Shown: positions 29,830 through 38,613 of the stretch, one piece after another
Layout: each line of letters opens with the position of its first letter
Position numbering within the stretch: the stretch's first letter is position 1
DNA from: Bacillota bacterium
Lineage (GTDB): Bacteria; Bacillota_I; Bacilli_A; RF39; UBA660
DNA length: 39,862 nucleotides
Reading direction: 5' to 3'
Assembly (NCBI GenBank): GCA_015059425.1
Contig: SVAM01000012.1
Location: 1-39,862, forward strand
Translations under genes and position numbers: made by a program
Notes under the pieces: model-generated
The model's database searches: none
What the model saw: the letters and a program-made list of their open reading frames with translations, nothing else
Told to the model about the DNA's origin: nothing

Positions 29830-31098
29830 ATGAAAGACTTTAATAATAACTTATTAGAATTTTTAAATAACGGAACTTGTTCATTTACTACCTTATTAGA
29901 AATTAAAAAAATATTAGATAACAATGGATATCAAGAATTAAGTGAGTTTGATTCATGGGATCTTGAAAATGATAAATATTATGTTATTAGAAATGATGCT
30001 TCAATTATAGCTTTTAACATAAATAAAAATATTAAAAATCAATTTAATATTATTTGTACTCATAATGATACACCCGCATTTACAATAAAACCTAATCCAG
30101 AATATTTCGAAAATGGATATTTAAAACTTAATGTTGCTCCTTATGGTGGAATTCTCAATTATGGTTTTATGGATAGACCATTAGGAATTGCAGGTAGATT
30201 AATATTAAAAAACGAAAATGAGTTTACTAAAAAAATTATAGATACTAAAGATTCAGTTGCTATTATCCCAAGTATTGCAATACATCAAAATGATAGTGCT
30301 AATTCAAATTTAGATATTAATACCGAAATAGATTTAATGCCTATAATATCTCAGGATAAAAATTATAGTTTATCTAAACTTTTAAAAAACAAATTAAATA
30401 TTAATGAAGAAATATATGAATATGATTTATTTTTATATAACAAAGATTTAGCAACAATAATTAATGATGAATTTATAGCTAGTCCTAGAATAGATAATTT
30501 AACTTGTACATATGCAGCATTAGAAGCATTCCTAAATAATATTAATGATAGTATTAATGTTTTAGCAGTTTTCAACAGTGAAGAAATAGGTTCAAATACT
30601 TTAGAAGGAGCGGATTCTAACTTTTTAATAGATACATTAAAAAAAATATGTAAAATCCTAGATTTAGAACTTACTACAACTCTTGCTAATTCACTTATTA
30701 TTAGTGCGGATAATACTCATGCTAGGCATCCAAACCATGATGAATTATCAGACCATACTAATACTCCTCTTTTAAATGATGGAATTTTAATTATGAAAGA
30801 AATGAACGGAACCACCAACAGTATTACATCTTCTATTTTTAAATATATATGTGAAAAAAATAAATTACCATATACTTATTATACTTCTAGAAATGATTTT
30901 GCTACAGGTTCTACTCAAGCTGGAGCAAGTTTAAAACACTTAAGTATAAATTCATTAGATGTTGGTCTTCCAATGCTTGCAATGCATTCAGGATTAGAAG
31001 TAATTGGTATTAAAGATACTTATCTTTTATATAAAGCATTTAAAAAATTTTATCAAATAAAGTATCAAATGAAAGATAATAAAATAAAATTTATATAA
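29830..31098 (+). CDS. M18 family aminopeptidase
   Basis: 422 residues, a two-zinc aspartyl-aminopeptidase-like enzyme (M18) that removes N-terminal, mostly acidic, residues from peptides in the cytoplasm. Conserved boxes: ICTHNDTPAFTIKPNP (about 75-90, first His/Asp ligands), the ASPRIDNLTCTYAAL region (Asp ligand), NSEEIGSNTLEGADS (catalytic and zinc Glu), SADNTHARHPNH, and the C-terminal MHSGLEVIG (final His). GGTGAT lies just before ATG 29830. No clear promoter of its own was found. It is followed after 27 bases by the DUF2974 gene, so the two may be co-transcribed. Confidence 0.92.
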   Translation: MKDFNNNLLEFLNNGTCSFTTLLEIKKILDNNGYQELSEFDSWDLENDKYYVIRNDASIIAFNINKNIKNQFNIICTHNDTPAFTIKPNPEYFENGYLKLNVAPYGGILNYGFMDRPLGIAGRLILKNENEFTKKIIDTKDSVAIIPSIAIHQNDSANSNLDINTEIDLMPIISQDKNYSLSKLLKNKLNINEEIYEYDLFLYNKDLATIINDEFIASPRIDNLTCTYAALEAFLNNINDSINVLAVFNSEEIGSNTLEGADSNFLIDTLKKICKILDLELTTTLANSLIISADNTHARHPNHDELSDHTNTPLLNDGILIMKEMNGTTNSITSSIFKYICEKNKLPYTYYTSRNDFATGSTQAGASLKHLSINSLDVGLPMLAMHSGLEVIGIKDTYLLYKAFKKFYQIKYQMKDNKIKFI

Positions 31099-31125
31099 TA
31101 CTATTAGATAAATGGAGTTTATTTA

Positions 31126-32157
31126 ATGAATATTATTGATTATATTGAAAAAAACAAAAACAAAGATTTTAATGAATTTAAATTTACAGAAGTAGATAAT
31201 CTTATATTTACTTTAATTCCCTATTTAGATTTAACAAATATTGTTCCTGCTTTTAAAAACAAAAAATCAACTTTAAGTGAAGTTGCTAAAAGTATCCAAA
31301 GTAAAGCTTATAAAGGTTTCTTTATAAGTAATATTTATAAAATGATTCAAACTATGAAAGATACCAAAAGATATGGTAATACTCTACTTTATAATTACAT
31401 GAATGTAGTAAATGATGAAATGCAATTTGCGGCTATAACTATGAAACTAAATGATAATAGTATTTACATAGTTTATGCTGGAACGGATACATCTATAATT
31501 GGTTGGGAAGAAGATTTTAAAATGGCATATATGTATCCAGGAAAAAGTCAAAAATATGCTACTATTTATTTAAATAAAGCAATAAATTTATTTGATAAGA
31601 ATATAAGAGTTGGTGGTCATTCTAAAGGCGGAAATTTAGCTATATGTGCTGCAATGAATACTAACTTTTTTAATAAAAGAAAAATCATACATATTTACAA
31701 TAATGATGGACCAGGATTTTTAAAGGAACAAGTTTTATCTAAAGCTTATAAAAGTATAGAAAATAAAATAAACATGTATATTCCCGAACAAAGTATTATA
31801 GGTCTAATTTTATATCATACAGACAATTACAATGTTGTTAAATCAAAAAACTTTAGTCTTTTACAACACGACTCTTTTAATTGGCTATGTGATAATGATT
31901 CTTTTGTTAAATCCAAACTTAGTAAAAGAAGTAAAAGAATAGAAGCCAAATTAACAGAAAAAATAGAACAAATGCAAATTGAAGATAGAATTAATCTTGT
32001 TAATAATCTTTTTAAGATTTTTAAAGATAATAATATTAAAAATATAAAAGAAATAAGTGTTAATAACTTATTTCAAATTATAAAAAATATTACTTCTTTA
32101 GATAAAGAAACTCAAAACTTATTAATAGAGTTTATCTTAATTTTATTTATTAAATAA
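31126..32157 (+). CDS. DUF2974 (Mbeg1-like) alpha/beta hydrolase
   Basis: 343 residues. YAGTDTSIIGWEEDFKMAY (about 118-136) and the nucleophile elbow VGGHSKGGNLA (about 164-174; G-H-S-K-G) are hallmarks of this lipase-like family. NNDGPGF after it supplies the likely catalytic Asp, and a His near LLQHDSFNW may complete the triad. The C-terminal 80 residues are helical and family-specific. No signal peptide is seen, so it is probably cytoplasmic. Substrate unknown. It follows the M18 gene closely, and its last 15 bases overlap the converging gene on the other strand. Confidence 0.88.
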   Translation: MNIIDYIEKNKNKDFNEFKFTEVDNLIFTLIPYLDLTNIVPAFKNKKSTLSEVAKSIQSKAYKGFFISNIYKMIQTMKDTKRYGNTLLYNYMNVVNDEMQFAAITMKLNDNSIYIVYAGTDTSIIGWEEDFKMAYMYPGKSQKYATIYLNKAINLFDKNIRVGGHSKGGNLAICAAMNTNFFNKRKIIHIYNNDGPGFLKEQVLSKAYKSIENKINMYIPEQSIIGLILYHTDNYNVVKSKNFSLLQHDSFNWLCDNDSFVKSKLSKRSKRIEAKLTEKIEQMQIEDRINLVNNLFKIFKDNNIKNIKEISVNNLFQIIKNITSLDKETQNLLIEFILILFIK

Positions 32158-32619
32158 TCTTCTTGATCGAGTAAAACTAGATTCTTTATAATAATTTAAT
32201 TTACTAATATCTTTTTCTTTTAATCTATTTATTTCATTAGTTAATTCTGCTATTTGTACTTCTTTGGCACTTATTATTGATTTTAATGCGTATTCTAAAG
32301 ATGATTTACCATATAAAACTTCAAGAACATCAAATGATAAATATGCCATATATCTATTTTTAATATTTTCAAATCCTAAATTACTAGATTCATTTAAATA
32401 AATTTTCATATCATCTTGTTCATACCTAAAATATTCATTTTCAGGTCCATCTCCAAAATTTATTGTCATTATTCCTCTACTAGCAAATTCATCTTCTATA
32501 TATTTAGAAAATAAATCAAATTCAGCAAAAGTTATATATTTTTCTTTTATTCCTAATCTATCTTTATCTACTAATAATGCTGTTATTATATAATTATTTG
32601 ATATTTGTTGTGCCATCAT
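32143..32619 (-). CDS. Hypothetical protein with C-terminal coiled coil, 158 aa
   Basis: Starts MMAQQISNNYIITALL. A compact N-terminal domain of mixed strands and helices is followed by a coiled-coil-like helix (residues about 115-137, KEVQIAELTNEINRLKEK) and a basic end (RSRRLFNK). No family recognised. AGGTGATAA precedes the start. It converges with the DUF2974 gene and overlaps its end by 15 bases, with no terminator visible between them, so opposing transcripts would overlap. Confidence 0.7.
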   Translation of the reverse strand: MMAQQISNNYIITALLVDKDRLGIKEKYITFAEFDLFSKYIEDEFASRGIMTINFGDGPENEYFRYEQDDMKIYLNESSNLGFENIKNRYMAYLSFDVLEVLYGKSSLEYALKSIISAKEVQIAELTNEINRLKEKDISKLNYYKESSFTRSRRLFNK

Positions 32620-32674
32620 ATCTTTATCACCTCTTTAAAATCATATCACATTACAATAGTTGTTTCCATATTTT

Positions 32675-33183
32675 TTAATCAATAATTTTATTAACTTTTA
32701 TAATCAAAGCTTTAATCATTTCATTGTCTTCTAACTTATTTATACAAAAAAGCTTTTTACCTGCATGATTAATATTAATTTTTTATAATATTGTTGTTCC
32801 ATTAAATCATAAGAAATATAGTTTTTCATTTCAACAAAAGCATTTATTATTAAAACATTAATTTTAACAGCAATATCACTTTTTAGTAACCCACTTAACA
32901 TCATAATTCCATGCTCAGTAAATACATATGGTAAATATCTTACACCACCACGACTTACTTTGTTTGAGGTCGCATTTTGCGACCTCAAACTATTCACTTC
33001 CTGATACGTTAATTGAAAACAAAAATTATCTGGAAATCTTTCAATATTTCTTTTTACAACTTCATTTATTCTTTTAGTTTCAACTTGATACAATTTAGCA
33101 ATATCACTTGCTAACATAACTTGTTTACCTCTAAATTCATATATCATATATTTTACAACTTCTTTTGTTATTACATCTTTCAT
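32675..33183 (-). pseudogene. ORF6N-domain protein gene, frameshifted near the 3' end
   Basis: From ATG 33183 a frame of 147 residues runs to a stop at 32740. Residues about 8-110 form an ORF6N domain (FRGKQVMLASDIAKLYQVET, RNIERFPDNFCFQLT, RYLPYVFTEHGIMML), a DNA-binding module common in phage antirepressors and mobile genes. The last 15 residues (LILIMQVKSFFV) are unlike the family. Shifting frame near 32772 restores a plausible ending, NHAGKKLFCINKLEDNEM, like the family's usual GKKCFAxxKLE tail, down to a stop at 32675. A one- or two-base indel, perhaps with an internal deletion, has occurred. Its promoter is still perfect, so decay is recent or the short form is kept. Confidence 0.75.
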
Positions 33184-33205
33184 ATTTATTTCCCCCACCA
33201 TTATA

Positions 33206-33234
33206 ATTATATTAAACGTTTGTACGTATGTCAA
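33206..33234 (-). promoter_or_regulatory. Perfect consensus promoter of the ORF6N gene
   Basis: TTGACA (33229-33234), 17 bases, TATAAT (33206-33211) on the minus strand. The spacer contains ACGT twice and the palindrome AAACGTTT, which could bind a regulator. Confidence 0.75.
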
Positions 33235-33235
33235 T

Positions 33236-33269
33236 GTAAAAAAATTAATAATAAAATTATTATTAATTC
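33236..33269 (-). terminator. Terminator after the SDR gene
   Basis: AATTAATAATA and TATTATTAATT form an 11-bp stem of A-T pairs only, followed by T on the minus strand. It separates the lipid operon from the ORF6N gene. Confidence 0.6.
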
Positions 33270-33282
33270 AATGTAAATACAT

Positions 33283-34023
33283 TTAACTTCTAGCAGCCCC
33301 ATCAACGTTTAGTATAACACCAGTAATATAACCTGCCATATCACTTGCCAAGAACAAAAATGCATTTGCTATATCTTCAGGAGTTCCAATTCTTCCTAAA
33401 GGAATACTTTTTATTAAAGGTTCAATCATTTCTTTTGGTAATTCTTTTACCATGTCTGTTTCTGTTATACCAGGTGCTACTGCATTTACTCTAATTCCAA
33501 ACGGAGCAAGTTCTCTAGCTAAAGACTTAGTTAAACCATTAACGGCAAATTTACTTGCTGGATACATAACTCCAGATGGTTGACCATAAACACTAACCAT
33601 TGAACTTGTATTTAAAATTACTCCTTTAGTTTCTTTTAAATATGGAACTATTTCTTTTGAACAAACGAATACTGACTTAATATTTAAATCTGATATCTTA
33701 TCATATTCTTCTTCTGTATAACTTTCTACCGGAGTTTTCGAAGATATCCCAGCATTGTTAACTAAAATATCTATTTTCCCGTATTCGTTTTTTATTTTTG
33801 CAAATACTTCCTTAACATTATCAATATTACTTAACTGTGGATAATAACCACTTACATCATATTCAATATTTTCTTCTTTTAATTTTTTTATTGCATTATT
33901 AACACTTTCTTCTTTACTACCAAATATAATTACTTTAGCTTTATTTTCTAAAAACTTTTTTGCTATAGCATACCCGATACCTCTAGTGCCACCTGTTATT
34001 ACAGCAACTTTTCCTTCTAACAT
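33283..34023 (-). CDS. FabG-like short-chain dehydrogenase/reductase
   Basis: 246 residues, a classical SDR: NAD(P)-binding TGGTRGIG (10-17), NNAG, the serine of LNTSSMVSVYG, and the YPASK catalytic pair (Tyr/Lys), then PGITETDM. The length and the last strand (DMAGYITGVILNVDGA) fit 3-oxoacyl-ACP reductase, the fatty-acid synthesis step, but other alcohol dehydrogenases of this class look similar. No other fab gene is near. It follows the phosphatidyltransferase gene by eight bases, with AGGAGG before the ATG, and is the last gene of the lipid operon. Confidence 0.85.
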   Translation of the reverse strand: MLEGKVAVITGGTRGIGYAIAKKFLENKAKVIIFGSKEESVNNAIKKLKEENIEYDVSGYYPQLSNIDNVKEVFAKIKNEYGKIDILVNNAGISSKTPVESYTEEEYDKISDLNIKSVFVCSKEIVPYLKETKGVILNTSSMVSVYGQPSGVMYPASKFAVNGLTKSLARELAPFGIRVNAVAPGITETDMVKELPKEMIEPLIKSIPLGRIGTPEDIANAFLFLASDMAGYITGVILNVDGAARS

Positions 34024-34031
34024 AAATCCTC

Positions 34032-34616
34032 CTATTTATTTTCCAAATAAAACTCTGTACTAAATAACTTTTGTATAAAATCTTTCTTACCATTTATAAC
34101 TATTTTTTTAATTTCTTTTTGTCTAATTAAATATATTATATAATCTATAATTACTATTACTTGCATAGCACTAGTTATAACTGGCAAATACACAAATGTA
34201 CCACCATATATTCCAAACATTTTTAAATATCCTAAAATAAGAGTAAATGCTATAATCCACATTTTTATTTTACCAAGTGTTCTAGCCATTATTTCTTTTC
34301 CCATTATTTTACCAGTAGTATTAGTAATAATAATAATTAATTCTAATAATAATACTAAAAATAAATATGGAGCTAATTTTAATAAAGGTAATATTAAAGC
34401 CATATTAAGAGTTTTATCTGCGATAGTATCCATAATACTTCCATAGAAAGTTTGAACATTATATTTACGAGCTAAAAAACCATCAACAAAATCACTCAAA
34501 TATAAACTCATTATTGCTATAATAAAAAACGTATGATCAATTTTATTTAATAAACATATAAACACTATTGCTAAAATTAGTCTTGATGTAGTAATTAAAT
34601 TTACTAATACTTTCAT
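34032..34616 (-). CDS. CDP-alcohol phosphatidyltransferase (PgsA-like)
   Basis: 194 residues, an integral membrane enzyme with about five helices. The family motif is complete: SDFVDGFLARKY (41-52) followed by GSIMDTIADK, giving D-x2-D-G-x2-A-R-x8-G-x3-D-x3-D. It exchanges CMP of CDP-diacylglycerol for an alcohol; glycerol-3-phosphate (PgsA) is most likely, but the alcohol is not fixed by the motif. ATG 34616 overlaps the TGA of the nuclease gene (ATGA), so the two are translationally coupled. Confidence 0.88.
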   Translation of the reverse strand: MKVLVNLITTSRLILAIVFICLLNKIDHTFFIIAIMSLYLSDFVDGFLARKYNVQTFYGSIMDTIADKTLNMALILPLLKLAPYLFLVLLLELIIIITNTTGKIMGKEIMARTLGKIKMWIIAFTLILGYLKMFGIYGGTFVYLPVITSAMQVIVIIDYIIYLIRQKEIKKIVINGKKDFIQKLFSTEFYLENK

Positions 34617-35344
34617 AAATCCTCCTCTAGTTTACTTTCGCCTGTTTTATAATCTATTTCTATACCATCTTGAACATTATAAACATAAACGTTAAATTTT
34701 ATTCCTCTGCCGTTATCTTCAATTGATAAAGCCTCCATCTGAACTCCACTTGCTAATCTATTATTATCTATATATATTGGAGTTACACGATATAATACAT
34801 GATTATTAGTTTTTCTTATATAATTAGCAATTTTATTTTCATACTCTAGCATTTTTCCAGTATTCATTTGTCTAGTACAAGTAATTAAATTTTTTTCATT
34901 AGCATTTTCACCAGTTAATTGAAAACCTATTAAATGACATCTATTATATAAATATTTACCATCAACTATATCATATTTAATCGTATGCCAACCACTAGGC
35001 TTTATCATACCAATACTTTCTCTTTCCTCTGTTGGCATTAAATCTTTACCAATATTAGCTACAGCTACTCCTGCTCTACCCAAAAAATCTAAATTACTAT
35101 ATTTTTCATAAGAATCTGAAGTTTTATCATTCTCATTAAAATTAGGAATATTATCGTTTATGACTATAAAAGACTTCCCCGAATATTCAGGAATACTATC
35201 TATGGCATACGATTCTTGAGTTAAATTTAAAATAAAATTTTCTATCTCATTTTGATAATATGTACTTATAACACTACCAAATAAAAATAATATTACTAAT
35301 ATTTTTAAACCATTATTATACTTTTTCTTTTTCCTTCTTCCCAT
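34613..35344 (-). CDS. Membrane-anchored DNA/RNA non-specific endonuclease
   Basis: 243 residues: a Lys/Arg-rich start (MGRRKKKKY), one membrane helix (about 13-28), then an outside nuclease domain of the NUC1/EndA-like beta-beta-alpha-metal type. LYNRCHLIGFQL replaces the usual DRGH box but keeps the catalytic His (NRCHL), and ITCTRQMN supplies the metal-binding Asn. Such enzymes cut DNA at the cell surface, for nutrition or uptake. It sits inside a lipid-synthesis operon, overlapping the next gene by four bases, an odd partnership. GGCGGTGAG precedes the ATG. Confidence 0.87.
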   Translation of the reverse strand: MGRRKKKKYNNGLKILVILFLFGSVISTYYQNEIENFILNLTQESYAIDSIPEYSGKSFIVINDNIPNFNENDKTSDSYEKYSNLDFLGRAGVAVANIGKDLMPTEERESIGMIKPSGWHTIKYDIVDGKYLYNRCHLIGFQLTGENANEKNLITCTRQMNTGKMLEYENKIANYIRKTNNHVLYRVTPIYIDNNRLASGVQMEALSIEDNGRGIKFNVYVYNVQDGIEIDYKTGESKLEEDL

Positions 35345-35372
35345 AAACTCACCGCCTTGTATTATTTAAATG

Positions 35373-35726
35373 TTAAAATAAACTTAAAATTTTAGGTACA
35401 AATATAATTAAGCCTATTATAGCAGCAGAAATAGCTATAATTAATACTGCTCCTGCAGAAATATCTTTAGCAAGTTTAGCTTTTTTATTTTTATCTGGCA
35501 TAACTAAATCCACTACTGTTTCTATCGCTGTATTAAAAAGTTCACTCGCTATTACTAAACCAAATAGAATAATACATATAATCCATTCTAAAATACTTAT
35601 ATTTAATATAAATCCACAAATTACAACTAGCATTAAAAATAGTAAATGTATCTTCATATTTCTTTCACTTTTGAAAGATGAAATTATACCTTCTATCGCA
35701 TATTTAAAACTATTAATTATTTTCAT
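35373..35726 (-). CDS. dgkA: Diacylglycerol/undecaprenol kinase
   Basis: 117 residues, a small three-helix membrane kinase. ERNMKIH (21-27), the long SELFNTAIETVVD motif (61-73) and KDISAGAV (88-95) are the conserved active-site elements of the family. In Bacillota this enzyme mainly phosphorylates undecaprenol, restoring the wall lipid carrier. ATG 35726 follows AGGTGG; an upstream GTG lies within that site. Its start overlaps the end of the PAP2 gene by 14 bases, so a kinase and a phosphatase acting on related lipids are coupled. Confidence 0.92.
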   Translation of the reverse strand: MKIINSFKYAIEGIISSFKSERNMKIHLLFLMLVVICGFILNISILEWIICIILFGLVIASELFNTAIETVVDLVMPDKNKKAKLAKDISAGAVLIIAISAAIIGLIIFVPKILSLF

Positions 35727-36360
35727 TTTTACCACCTATATACCTTTTTGCAATACTTGTAAACACTACCAAATAAGCCAAAGAAATTAGGAATCCCGCA
35801 ATAACATCACTTAAGTAATGCACTCCTAAATAAACTCTAGATATTCCTATCATAAACACTAGTATACTTAAAAAAAACATTAAAATTATTCTTAATTTTT
35901 TATTTTTGAAATATTTCCATATTAAATAAATTAAATAACCATAAAATGCAGCACTAATCATAGAATGTCCTGAAGGAAAGCTATAGCCTGATGCACTAAT
36001 AATTTGAAAATTACTAGGTCTAGGTCTTTCTACTATATTTTTTAAAATAAGATTTATTATAGTTATTAAAGCTAAATTAAAACATATACATACGCCAATT
36101 TTTTTATTTTTTAAAACAAATAATAATATTAATGCAACACTTACTAATGCTAAAGCGCTTCCCATATTAGTTATTACTAAAGCTATAGGTGTTACATATC
36201 TTGAAATTAAATGATCAGAAATAAATTCATAGCTAGCAATATCAAATTTCATAATTTCATTATTAAATACTTTAAAAGTTATATATATAAAACCTATCAA
36301 AGCTATTAATATAATAAAAGATTTTATAATAATTTTTTTAGAAATTAACTTATTTTTCAT
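35713..36360 (-). CDS. PAP2-family lipid phosphatase
   Basis: 215 residues with about six membrane helices. The three phosphatase motifs are complete: KNIVERPRP, FPSGHS and SRVYLGVHYLSDV. Such enzymes remove phosphate from undecaprenyl diphosphate (BcrC-type) or phosphatidic acid; the dgkA partner and the wall-gene content of the window favour undecaprenyl diphosphate, by inference. ATG 36360 follows GGAGGG; a longer frame starting at 36390 has no site. First gene of the five-gene lipid operon. Confidence 0.92.
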   Translation of the reverse strand: MKNKLISKKIIIKSFIILIALIGFIYITFKVFNNEIMKFDIASYEFISDHLISRYVTPIALVITNMGSALALVSVALILLFVLKNKKIGVCICFNLALITIINLILKNIVERPRPSNFQIISASGYSFPSGHSMISAAFYGYLIYLIWKYFKNKKLRIILMFFLSILVFMIGISRVYLGVHYLSDVIAGFLISLAYLVVFTSIAKRYIGGKNENN

Positions 36361-36389
36361 ATACCCTCCATAATAAATATTATAACACA

Positions 36390-36414
36390 CAAAAAGTAGT
36401 CTTAAAACTACTTT
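36390..36414. terminator. Terminator at the end of the YwaF-like gene
   Basis: AAAGTAGT and ACTACTTT arms with a T-run on the minus strand; overlaps the stop-codon region. Confidence 0.7.
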
Positions 36415-37214
36415 CTTTTTAATTTATTAATACCAAGTGATATTAAATAAATTACTAAACTTCCTAAAAATATACTTAATATATAAAGAAATAAATAAAC
36501 TAAATATGGTGTATTTTCTTGTATAGTATTATATATAGGCAAATGTGTAATAAAATATGGACTTATATAAAACATATTAAATGTTTCGCCATTTAAAATA
36601 CCTAAATTATATATAACTAAATTAAGATACATAGCAATACCTGCAAATATCAAAAATACTATAAATGCATTTTTTAAATTTGACCATTTTATCTCAACTT
36701 CTTTAGTAATCAATAAATATATAGAAACTACTAAACTTCCACAGTGCAGCCACATAGTATGTATATTAACAAGTGCAGTTGAAACAAAACAGCTATCAGG
36801 AAATAATATAGTAGTAATACTACCTAAGATAGTAATAAAAGCTATATAAGATAATAAAGAATCTCTAATTTTTCCTTTTTTTAAAAATAAACACAATAAA
36901 CACACATATATAGGTGTTGTACATAACTGAAATGGTGCCGCATACCACTGATAATCCCATGTTACTATATTAGCTACAGGATCGTAATTAAAAGACCATA
37001 TTATTTGTTTTAATAATTCTAATATAAAAGCTATAACTCCATAAATGAACAAAACTGACTTTAATTGTTTTTCATTATATTTCTTCCTTATTGTATATAA
37101 AAATACAATTGAAGCTATAACTAAAACAATCCACATTAGATGAAACCAACCAAAAGGTTTAGGTGTTTTCATTTCAAAGTTTAACTTATAAATAATATTT
37201 TCAAATAAATTCAT
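36408..37214 (-). CDS. YwaF/TIGR02206 family membrane protein
   Basis: 268 residues with about seven evenly spaced membrane helices. WFHLMWI near residue 23, AAPFQLCTTPIYVCLL near 92, and MWLHCGSLVVSIYLL near 154 are the conserved parts of this family of unknown function. The Trp/His/Cys residues face one side of the bundle in the family. TATAAT at about 37245-37250, with TGG before it, is the likely -10. It is separated from the GH3 gene by that gene's terminator. Confidence 0.85.
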   Translation of the reverse strand: MNLFENIIYKLNFEMKTPKPFGWFHLMWIVLVIASIVFLYTIRKKYNEKQLKSVLFIYGVIAFILELLKQIIWSFNYDPVANIVTWDYQWYAAPFQLCTTPIYVCLLCLFLKKGKIRDSLLSYIAFITILGSITTILFPDSCFVSTALVNIHTMWLHCGSLVVSIYLLITKEVEIKWSNLKNAFIVFLIFAGIAMYLNLVIYNLGILNGETFNMFYISPYFITHLPIYNTIQENTPYLVYLFLYILSIFLGSLVIYLISLGINKLKRK

Positions 37215-37275
37215 ATTACCACTCTTTACTACTACATAATTATTATACCATAATATTCAAATTTAAGTATTTAAA

Positions 37276-37297
37276 AAAGATTGATTCTACAATCTAT
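37276..37297 (-). terminator. Terminator of the GH3 gene
   Basis: On the minus strand AGATTG, six-base loop, CAATCT, then TTTTTT. Confidence 0.75.
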
Positions 37298-38370
37298 TTT
37301 ATACTATCAATTTTCTCATTAACTAATTCTATTTCTTCATTTATGGAATCTACATTAATATCATTATTTATTAAATCATTATTTATTTTATATTTTTCTT
37401 TGTATTCTATAATCTTTTTAAAACTTTCATTAATTCTATTTTCATCTATAAAACCATTTTTTACTTTATTAAATAATTTTTTATATACTTTATTTAAATC
37501 TTTTTTTTCATATTTAATAATTAATAAATCGTTACAGGCTTCAACTGCTAATTTAATACTATTATTAATACCATAAATATATTTTAAAACATTCATTTTT
37601 AAATCATCTGTTATAATTAAACCTTCATATTTTTTAGGCAAATAATCATTTAAAAACTTTTTATTTATTGATGCTGGTAAAGAACCATAACCACTAACTA
37701 ATAAGTGTCCTACCATTATAGCATCACACCCATTATCTATAGCAGCCTCAAATACTTTTAAATCTTCATTAACCATTTTTGAAACATCTTTTATCTTAGG
37801 AATAAATATATGACTATCTTTAGTAGTTAAGCCATGACCTGGAAAATGTTTAATAACTGAGATTATATTATTATCTTGCATATTTTTCATAAAAGGAATA
37901 CCGTATTTAATAACATCATCTACATTACTTCCATAACTTCTATTTCCAATTACCTTATTTTTATCATCACGACATATATCTAAAGTAGGTGCAAAATTCA
38001 TATTAATACCGTATAAATTTAATAATTTAGAAGTAATAGTATTACATTCATAAATTAATTCTAAATCTTTTGTATAAGCTTGTTTTCTAGCATTATAAAT
38101 TCTTTTAATTTCTTTAGGAAATCTATTAACTCTACCATTTTCTTGGTCTATAGCAACAAATAAAGGAATATTATTATTAATCTTTTTTAATTTATTTACA
38201 ACATGTATTAATGCATCACTAGTATTATAAAGAGATTTATATAATACAACTCCACCAATTTTATACTTTTCAATTAATTCTATAATATCGTCACTAATTT
38301 CAGATACATCTAAACCAATAAGTAGCATTTGCGCAAATTTTTCTTCTAAACTCATATTTTGTATATTCAT
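37294..38370 (-). CDS. Glycoside hydrolase family 3 protein (NagZ-like)
   Basis: 358 residues, one GH3 domain. AIDQENGRVNRFP (73-85), FAPTLDICRD, GNRSYG, KHFPGHGLTTKDSH (174-187; His of the NagZ His-Asp pair) and IITDDLKM (252-259; nucleophile Asp near 255) match beta-N-acetylglucosaminidases of peptidoglycan recycling. There is no signal peptide, so it would act in the cytoplasm. The last 50 residues are an Asn/Asp/Ile-rich helical tail not needed for the fold. ATG 38370 follows AGGTGAT. Promoter: TTGCTC (38418-38423), 18 bases, TATAAT (38394-38399). Confidence 0.9.
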   Translation of the reverse strand: MNIQNMSLEEKFAQMLLIGLDVSEISDDIIELIEKYKIGGVVLYKSLYNTSDALIHVVNKLKKINNNIPLFVAIDQENGRVNRFPKEIKRIYNARKQAYTKDLELIYECNTITSKLLNLYGINMNFAPTLDICRDDKNKVIGNRSYGSNVDDVIKYGIPFMKNMQDNNIISVIKHFPGHGLTTKDSHIFIPKIKDVSKMVNEDLKVFEAAIDNGCDAIMVGHLLVSGYGSLPASINKKFLNDYLPKKYEGLIITDDLKMNVLKYIYGINNSIKLAVEACNDLLIIKYEKKDLNKVYKKLFNKVKNGFIDENRINESFKKIIEYKEKYKINNDLINNDINVDSINEEIELVNEKIDSIK

Positions 38371-38482
38371 ACATATCACCTAAATTCTATATTATTATAT
38401 CAATAATAGTATATGATGAGCAACATAAAAATTTTTATATAATACTAGATTTATCATTTTAAACGTAGTAAAATATAAATGT

Positions 38483-38559
38483 GTCCCTGTAGCTCAGTTG
38501 GATAGAGCAACCCCCTCCTAAGGGGTAGGTCGTTGGTTCGACTCCAATCAGGGACGCCA
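38483..38559 (+). tRNA. trnR: tRNA-Arg (anticodon CCU)
   Basis: 77 bases with encoded CCA. Acceptor GTCCCTG/CAGGGAC, D-arm GCTC/GAGC, anticodon arm ACCCC/GGGGT with loop CTCCTAA (anticodon CCT), T-arm GTTGG/CCAAT with loop TTCGACT. All stems pair (one G-T). A weak TAAAAT at 38469-38474 could be its -10. Confidence 0.95.
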
Positions 38560-38577
38560 TCTTATTTTTATGTATAC

Positions 38578-38608
38578 TAAAAGAAGCTTTTGTTTTAAGC
38601 TTCTTTTT
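38578..38608. terminator. Bidirectional terminator between tRNA-Arg and the surface-protein gene
   Basis: AAGAAGCTT (38581-38589) and AAGCTTCTT (38597-38605) with A and T runs on the two sides. Confidence 0.8.
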
Positions 38609-38613
38609 AATTG

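Noticed and set aside
33183-33283. Prophage boundary at the ORF6N gene
   Set aside because: No other phage gene (integrase, terminase, capsid, lysis) is found nearby; one isolated ORF6N gene is not enough.
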